From positions 2,108,001 to 2,172,000 of the forward strand of contig NZ_JAFBCE010000001.1 of assembly GCF_016907555.1 (NCBI RefSeq): a DNA stretch of 64,000 nt, written 5' to 3'. Source of the DNA: Microbacterium laevaniformans. Its GTDB lineage: Bacteria; Actinomycetota; Actinomycetes; Actinomycetales; Microbacteriaceae. Below are positions 59,277-64,000 of this stretch, piece by piece; the stretch's first letter is position 1; each line of letters opens with the position of its first letter. The translations under genes and the position numbers were made by a program. The notes beneath the pieces were generated by a model that did not search any database, had not been told where the DNA came from, and worked only from the letters and a program-made list of their open reading frames with translations.

Positions 59277-59969
59277 ATGACTCCGGAAGCTCTCGCGCGC
59301 CTCGCGCCGGAGCTGGCAGAGCGGATCGTCGCCGATTCCCGCGACCGTGTCGGCTGGATGCGCGCCCGCTCGCGGGGCATCACGGCGACCGACGTCGCGC
59401 AGCTGACGAGTCCCGCGGCCATCGCCCGCGCGGCGGATGCCAAGCTCGGCGCCGGCCGCGGCTTCTCCGGCAACGCCTTCACCGACCACGGGCGCCGCCG
59501 CGAGCCCGAGATCGCGGCATGGGTCGCGGCGACCCACGGCATCCACCCGTCGTCGGCGCTCTTCCACGCGGTCGTGGAGAAGCGCCACCTCGCCACCCCC
59601 GACGGCATCACCGTCGACGCGGACGGTCGCGTGACGCTCGCCGAGATCAAGACCACGAACAAGACGTGGAAGTCGATCCCGCGCACCTACCTTCGCCAGG
59701 TCTGGTGGCAGCAGCACGTTCTGGGCGCGGAGCGCACGCTCGTCGTCTGGGAGGAGCACGACGGATTCGTGCCCGTCGGGGACGAGCCCCGCTGCGCCTG
59801 GGTCGATCGCGACGAGCGCGAGATCGGCAACCTCGTGCGCCTGGCCACGGAGTTGATCGACGAACTCTACCGCCGCACGATGCGGCGCCGGACGAGCGTG
59901 GAGTCCGCGGTGGATGCCGTCGCATCCCGCCCGCGGGAGCCGTACCGCGCTCTGGCTCTGAGCGACTGA
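59277..59969 (+). CDS. YqaJ-like exonuclease/recombinase domain protein
   Basis: A 230-residue nuclease of the YqaJ/PD-(D/E)XK fold. Catalytic residues: Glu76 or Glu78 in [11 protein letters not shown], Asp109 in TPDG, and Glu123-x-Lys125 in [11 protein letters not shown]. Phage members pair with a recombinase; none is seen here and the neighbour genes are housekeeping, so this looks like a chromosomal stand-alone nuclease, common in actinobacteria. The ATG at 59277 lies 61 bp past the rplJ promoter, in divergent orientation. Confidence 0.85.
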   Translation: MTPEALARLAPELAERIVADSRDRVGWMRARSRGITATDVAQLTSPAAIARAADAKLGAGRGFSGNAFTDHGRRREPEIAAWVAATHGIHPSSALFHAVVEKRHLATPDGITVDADGRVTLAEIKTTNKTWKSIPRTYLRQVWWQQHVLGAERTLVVWEEHDGFVPVGDEPRCAWVDRDEREIGNLVRLATELIDELYRRTMRRRTSVESAVDAVASRPREPYRALALSD

Positions 59970-59999
59970 TCCCGACGGATTCGATCCCCGCGGGAATAG

Positions 60000-60060
60000 T
60001 TGACGTAGGTCAACGTTGATCTTATAGTTGACCCAGCTCAACCGTTGATCTACGTCAACC
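60000..60060 (+). promoter_or_regulatory. Efflux promoter with three MarR-type operators
   Basis: TTGACG (60001-60006) and TATAGT (60024-60029) are spaced by 17 bp, an ideal promoter. Three copies of GTTGA-N6-TCAAC overlay it: 60000-60015 on the minus-35, 60028-60043 on the minus-10 and start, and 60045-60060 downstream. The operon's own MarR gene is the second gene, so repression of its own promoter is likely. Confidence 0.75.
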
Positions 60061-60115
60061 ACTTCGCCACTCTCGGCGCCTCCTCCGCACCGCAGCACCC
60101 TTAGGAACTCCCTCC

Positions 60116-61822
60116 ATGTCAGAAACGCTCACCGCCGGCACCGCGCCGCGCATGAATCATCGACAGGTCCTCGAAGCCCTGTCGGGACTGCTGTTGGGCA
60201 TGTTCGTCTCCATGCTCGCCTCGACCGTCGTGTCGAGCTCCCTGCCGGTGATCATCCACGACCTCGACGGGAACCAGGCCGCCTTCACCTGGGTCGTCAC
60301 GGCAACCCTCCTCACGACCGCCATCTCCACCCCGATCTGGGGAAAGCTCGCCGACCTCACCAACCGCAAGGTGCTGTACCAGCTCGCGATCGTGATCTTC
60401 GTGCTCGCGACCGCAGCCGCCGGTTTCTCCCAGACCCCCGAGATGCTCATCGGATTCCGCGCGGTGCAGGGCATCGGCGCCGGTGGACTCGCCGCTCTCA
60501 GCCAGGTTCTGATGGCCGACATCATCAGCCCGCGTGAACGCGGCCGTTACATGGGCCTGTTCGGCGCCGTGATGGCGCTCGCTACGATCGGCGGCCCGCT
60601 GCTCGGCGGCCTCATCACGGATGCCTGGGGGTGGCGCTGGAACTTCTTCGTCGCCCTCCCCGTCGCCGTCGTCGCGCTCATCCTCGTGCAGGCGACGCTG
60701 CACGTTCCGGCGCGCGCCAAGAAGAAGACGACCATCGACTATCTCGGCATCATCCTGCTGTCGACGGCGGTCTCGCTGCTGCTGGTCTGGGTGACCAACG
60801 CCGGTACGACCACCACCGGTGACTGGTGGGATCTCGGCAACAACGACTGGTGGAGCCTGACCACCGTGTTGATGGTCGGTGGAGCCATTCTCGCGGCCCT
60901 GCTGTTCGTCATCGTGGAGCTGCGTTCGCGCGAGCCACTCGTCCCGCTGACCCTGTTCCGCAACCGCACCTTCACGCTGTCGGTCATCGCTTCGATCGCC
61001 ACCGGCATCGCGATGTTCGGTGCGTCGGTGTTCCTCAGCCAGTACATGCAGCTGGCCCGCGGCGCGACGCCCACCGAGGCGGGCCTGATGACCATCCCGA
61101 TGATCGCCGGCCTGCTCGTCGCCTCGGTCGGGGTGGGAACGCTCGTCACCCGCTACGGCAAGTGGAAGCCGTACCTCATCGTCGGCGCGGTGCTGCTGAT
61201 CGCCGGCTCTTACCTGCTGTCGACGATCCACTACGACACGAACTTCGCGATCGTCTCGGTGTACATGTTCCTGCTCGGCGCCGGCGTCGGCATGACGATG
61301 CAGAACCTCGTTCTCGTCGTGCAGAACACCACCCGTCCCGAGGAGATCGGCGTGGCGAGCTCCGGCGTCACCTTCTTCCGCAGCCTCGGCGGCACGATCG
61401 GCGTCTCGGTGATGGGCGCCGCTCTCGCGGCGCGTGTGGTCGATCTCGTCGCCCAGCGCAAGGAGGACATCACCGCCGCGATCATGGGGCTCGGCGACCA
61501 GGCGCAGTACTGGGCGCAGCAGCTGCAGACAGGCTCGCTGCCGAAGGTGTCGGCCATGCCCGATACGCTTCGAGTCGTGTTCGAGGACATCTACGCCAAC
61601 GGCATCTCCCACTCGTTCCTGATCGCCGTGCCCTTCGCGGTGCTCTCGCTCGTCGCCATCGTGTTCCTGCCCAACAAGCCGCTGACGACGATGACGACGG
61701 TCGAGCGCATGCAGGCCAGCGAGGCCGACCTCGCCACCGTCTCCGTTCCCGAGGCGATGGAGACGCTCACCGCGACCGGCTCCGTGCGCACGGTGTCGGC
61801 GGGAAATCGAAACGATGGCTGA
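60116..61822 (+). CDS. MFS drug efflux transporter, DHA2 (14-TM) type
   Basis: A 568-residue protein with fourteen helices. It matches the EmrB/QacA group: [28 protein letters not shown] near 58-85 (motif A), [17 protein letters not shown] near 115-131 (motif C area). The C-terminus has an extra cytosolic tail. It exports drugs by proton antiport. ATG 60116. It overlaps the MarR gene by 8 bp. Confidence 0.9.
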   Translation: MSETLTAGTAPRMNHRQVLEALSGLLLGMFVSMLASTVVSSSLPVIIHDLDGNQAAFTWVVTATLLTTAISTPIWGKLADLTNRKVLYQLAIVIFVLATAAAGFSQTPEMLIGFRAVQGIGAGGLAALSQVLMADIISPRERGRYMGLFGAVMALATIGGPLLGGLITDAWGWRWNFFVALPVAVVALILVQATLHVPARAKKKTTIDYLGIILLSTAVSLLLVWVTNAGTTTTGDWWDLGNNDWWSLTTVLMVGGAILAALLFVIVELRSREPLVPLTLFRNRTFTLSVIASIATGIAMFGASVFLSQYMQLARGATPTEAGLMTIPMIAGLLVASVGVGTLVTRYGKWKPYLIVGAVLLIAGSYLLSTIHYDTNFAIVSVYMFLLGAGVGMTMQNLVLVVQNTTRPEEIGVASSGVTFFRSLGGTIGVSVMGAALAARVVDLVAQRKEDITAAIMGLGDQAQYWAQQLQTGSLPKVSAMPDTLRVVFEDIYANGISHSFLIAVPFAVLSLVAIVFLPNKPLTTMTTVERMQASEADLATVSVPEAMETLTATGSVRTVSAGNRNDG

Positions 61823-62279
61823 GACGACCGAAGACTCCAGCTCCCGCACCGCCGCGGTGCGGGATCTGGAGTCCGAGTTCGGTGAGCTGATCACCCGCTT
61901 CCAGCGGGTGATCAGCGAGATCGCGAACCGTGTGAGCCCGGGACTTCTGCCCGGCGCCTACAAGGTGTTCACGACGATCGCGCGCCGCGACGGCGTGACG
62001 CTGTCGTCGCTGTCCGACCTGCTGATGATGGACAAGGGTCAGCTGAGCCGGACGATCCGCGAGCTCGAGTCGCTGGGGCTCATCTCGCGTTCGCCCGACC
62101 CGGCCGACGGCCGTTCGAGCCTGCTCGCCCCGACGCCGGAGGGACTGGCCCGCCTCGAGGCGGCACGCGCGCCGCAGCAGGGGCTGCTGCTCGATGCGAT
62201 CGTGGATTGGCCGCTCGATGACATCCACGCCCTCACCCGCCTGCTGCGGGCCCTGGGCGAGAGCGTCACGCGCCGCTGA
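61815..62279 (+). CDS. MarR family repressor
   Basis: A 154-residue winged-helix regulator. The helix-turn-helix LSSLSDLLMMDKGQLSRTIRELESLGLISRSPDPADGRSS covers about residues 60-100, with the wing DGRSS. It is co-transcribed with the efflux gene it most likely represses, and probably released by a drug or phenolic. Start overlaps the MFS stop. Confidence 0.88.
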   Translation: MAETTEDSSSRTAAVRDLESEFGELITRFQRVISEIANRVSPGLLPGAYKVFTTIARRDGVTLSSLSDLLMMDKGQLSRTIRELESLGLISRSPDPADGRSSLLAPTPEGLARLEAARAPQQGLLLDAIVDWPLDDIHALTRLLRALGESVTRR

Positions 62280-62436
62280 ACGCTCTGCCCTCGGCGGCGT
62301 CGAGGAGATTAGTCGCCTGGTAGCACCCGCGTAACACGGTCGAGACATCCCCGGGGTTGACTGTCTTCACGGGGGCACCGCGCCGCCGCGGCAGCACGTG
62401 CAGCCAACGCCGACACGCACGGGAAGGAGCGACCAG

Positions 62437-63489
62437 ATGGTCTCTCACCGTCTCACCAGATTCCGGCCGCTGCGACCGGCATCCGCGAAGGATGCCGCCA
62501 GACAGACCGCCGTTCCCGAGACTCCCGCGCACATGCGCGCGATCGTCTTCGACGAGCCCGGCGCCGCCGACGTGCTCCGGGAGGTCACCGTGCCGGTGCC
62601 GACACCGGTGCTGAGCGAACTGCTGGTGCGGGTCGTCGCCGCCGGCGTCAATCCGATCGACGCCAAGACGCGCTCCGGCGCCGGCGTGTACGGCGCCCTC
62701 ACCGAGCATCCCCGCAGTCTCGGCTTCGACTTCAGTGGTGTCGTCGTCTCGGCCCCGTACGAGTCGCACCCGCTGCCTCCCGGAACGGAGGTGTTCGGGA
62801 TGACGGCCTTCCCCCGCTCCCCCGGCTCCTACGCCGACTACGCCGTCGTTCCCACTCTGGCCGTCGCGCGTAAGCCCACCGCGCTCTCGCACGTCGAGGC
62901 GGCCGCCGTTCCGCTGGCGGCGCTGACGGCCTGGGGACTGGTCGTCGAGACCGCGCACGCCCACGAGGGCCAACGGGTACTCATCCACGCCGGTGGAGGC
63001 GGAGTGGGCCACTTCGCTGTGCAGCTCGCGTCGTACTTCGGAGCGCAGGTGATCGCGACCGGATCGGCCGCAAACCTGCCCTGGCTGCGCGAGCTCGGCG
63101 CCTCGGTCGTCGTCGACTACGCCACCACACGTTTCGAGGACGTCGTCGGCACGGTGGATGTCGTGATCGACCTGGTCGGCAACGTCCACGACGATACCGG
63201 CACACGATCACTGTCCGTCCTGCGCCCCGGAGGGCTGTACGTCATCGTGCCCACCGGCGCGTGGCCGGACTACGCGGATGCCGCGGAGGCGGCCGGGGTG
63301 CGGGCCACCTCGTACAAGGTCGTGCCCGACGGCAGCGTGCTCGCGACCCTGGCCCGTCTGCTCGACTCGGGAGCGATCCGCGTCTTCGTTGACCGCGTCT
63401 TCGATCTCGGTGAGGCCGAGGCTGCGCATCGCGAGATCGAACGCGGCCACACGCGCGGGAAGATCGTGCTCTCGGTCAGCGACTGCTGA
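62437..63489 (+). CDS. Quinone oxidoreductase/zinc-type alcohol dehydrogenase-like protein
   Basis: A 350-residue MDR-superfamily NADPH oxidoreductase. GroES-like N-terminal part (GVNPIDAKTRSG near 80), Rossmann motif HAGGGGVGHFAVQLA near 180-196. There is no catalytic zinc-cysteine set, so it is of the zeta-crystallin type that reduces quinones. The ATG at 62437 has GGAAGGAG 8 bp upstream and gives 32 extra residues; ATG 62533 would start at MRAIVFDEPG, the usual family start. I keep 62437 for its ribosome site. Overlaps the convergent LysR gene by 14 bp. Confidence 0.8.
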   Translation: MVSHRLTRFRPLRPASAKDAARQTAVPETPAHMRAIVFDEPGAADVLREVTVPVPTPVLSELLVRVVAAGVNPIDAKTRSGAGVYGALTEHPRSLGFDFSGVVVSAPYESHPLPPGTEVFGMTAFPRSPGSYADYAVVPTLAVARKPTALSHVEAAAVPLAALTAWGLVVETAHAHEGQRVLIHAGGGGVGHFAVQLASYFGAQVIATGSAANLPWLRELGASVVVDYATTRFEDVVGTVDVVIDLVGNVHDDTGTRSLSVLRPGGLYVIVPTGAWPDYADAAEAAGVRATSYKVVPDGSVLATLARLLDSGAIRVFVDRVFDLGEAEAAHREIERGHTRGKIVLSVSDC

Positions 63490-64000
63490 CCGGATCGGTC
63501 CGCTCCGCCGGAGCGAGCACCCGGCGCCCTTCCTCGACGATCTCCTCCGCCACGGCATCCAGGAGCACCGAGCGCAGATTCCACTGCTGCCAGTACAGCG
63601 GCACGCGAACCGGCTCGCCCTCCAGCGCGACGAGCGTGCCGTCATCCAGCGCCTGCTGCGACTGCAGCCGCGGCAGCAGCGCCCATCCGAGACCCAGCTG
63701 CACCGCCGTGGCGAAGTCGTGCGAGGCCGGCACGCGGTGCCGCGGTGGCGCCGCCGGATCGATGCCGCGTGCGCGCAGCCACCTCGTCTGCAGGTCATCG
63801 CGTCGATCGAAGTCGATGAGCGGCGCGTCACGCAGGCGCGCGGCAGCATCGGATGCCGCCGTGTCGAGCCACCGATCGCGGAAGGCGGGAGTGGCGACGG
63901 CCTCGTAGACCAGCTCGCCGAGGGGAACGACGCGGCATCCGGCGACGGGGTGCGCACGCGAGGTCACCGCGCCCGTCACCGTCCCGGACTCGAGGAGCGC
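63476..64000 (-). CDS. LysR family regulator (ArgP/LysG type), C-terminal part
   Basis: Cut by the right window edge; 174 residues of the effector-binding domain remain. The start ESGTVTGAVTSRAHPVAGCRVVPLGELVYEAVATPAFRDRW and WQQWNLRSVLLDAVAEEIVEEGRR match the ArgP/LysG group that controls lysine or arginine export in actinobacteria. The exporter (LysE) is not in the window. The 3' end overlaps the convergent oxidoreductase by 14 bp. Confidence 0.82.
   Translation of the reverse strand, partial: ALLESGTVTGAVTSRAHPVAGCRVVPLGELVYEAVATPAFRDRWLDTAASDAAARLRDAPLIDFDRRDDLQTRWLRARGIDPAAPPRHRVPASHDFATAVQLGLGWALLPRLQSQQALDDGTLVALEGEPVRVPLYWQQWNLRSVLLDAVAEEIVEEGRRVLAPAERTDPVSSR

Noticed and set aside
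59277..59969. YqaJ nuclease as a sign of a prophage
   Set aside because: No recombinase, integrase, terminase or att-like repeat is near it; flanking genes are ribosomal and efflux genes.
1..64000. CRISPR array, prophage, tRNA, rRNA, toxin-antitoxin pair or biosynthetic gene cluster
   Set aside because: I looked for regular spaced repeats, cloverleaf ends with CCA-like tails, phage structural genes and small paired genes, and saw none I could support.

Overview
The window is high-GC DNA (roughly 70 percent) with dense gene packing, many GTG starts, ATGA or GTGA stop/start overlaps and frequent GGATGCC/GGCATCC words in coding DNA. Together with a cydABDC locus, an MSMEG-like LLM oxidoreductase content, DUF222/HNH (13E12-type) gene remains and FBP, DUF3054, DUF3105 and DUF305 family genes, this suggests an actinobacterium of the Microbacteriaceae, most likely Microbacterium or a close relative. 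The assignment is inferred from gene content and style; no rRNA or tRNA gene lies in the window. It is chromosomal, carrying rplJ-rplL, with no prophage and no CRISPR array.

Layout. 1-6.9 kb: two divergent MFS transporters, M18 aminopeptidase, DUF3054 membrane protein, an F420-type NADP oxidoreductase, a divergent HxlR regulator/quinone oxidoreductase pair (QorR/QorB type) and a flavin disulfide reductase. 7.0-10.2 kb: a complete four-gene quaternary-amine (osmoprotectant) ABC importer. 10.2-16.9 kb: a sulfur-related LLM monooxygenase plus O-acetylhomoserine sulfhydrylase operon, a squalene-cyclase-like toroid protein, a YcaQ-like winged-helix protein, tRNA hydroxylase TrhO and an aldo/keto reductase. 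17-22.7 kb: FBP zinc-finger protein, another LLM enzyme, a RibD-domain reductase and two serine esterases. 22.7-29.4 kb: a cysteine-rich SufR-like regulator followed by cydA-cydB-cydD-cydC, the cytochrome bd oxidase and its assembly exporter. 29.4-39.8 kb: molybdenum region, with moaA, a decayed DUF222/HNH gene, a TPR protein, a TOBE-domain regulator-modABC operon, moeB-moeA-moaC-moaD and moaE-mogA. 39.9-51.3 kb: GNAT, SDR-DUF2867, HerA-like ATPase, PAP2, Bcr/CflA-type MFS, DUF3105-DUF305 pair, a heavily deleted amidohydrolase pseudogene and a CtpE-like P-type ATPase. 51.4-58.0 kb: an alpha-glucoside-type ABC importer with LacI regulator, interrupted by an insertion sequence. 58-59.2 kb: rplJL with an L10 leader. 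59.3-64 kb: YqaJ-type nuclease, an MFS-MarR efflux operon with three operator copies, a quinone oxidoreductase and a truncated ArgP-like LysR regulator.

The clearest unusual object is an IS5-family element at 53858-55386. Besides a two-frame transposase it carries a GNAT acetyltransferase gene between its inverted repeats, and it sits exactly at the stop codon of the sugar-binding protein, between that gene and its permeases. Other notable signals are the MarR promoter with three GTTGA-N6-TCAAC sites, an attenuator-like L10 leader, a SufR-like cysteine pattern in the regulator next to cydAB, two pseudogenes in different stages of decay, and strong over-representation of GGATGCC on both strands. 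I found no wholly new multi-gene system that I can defend; the IS with a passenger gene is the best candidate for something undescribed.
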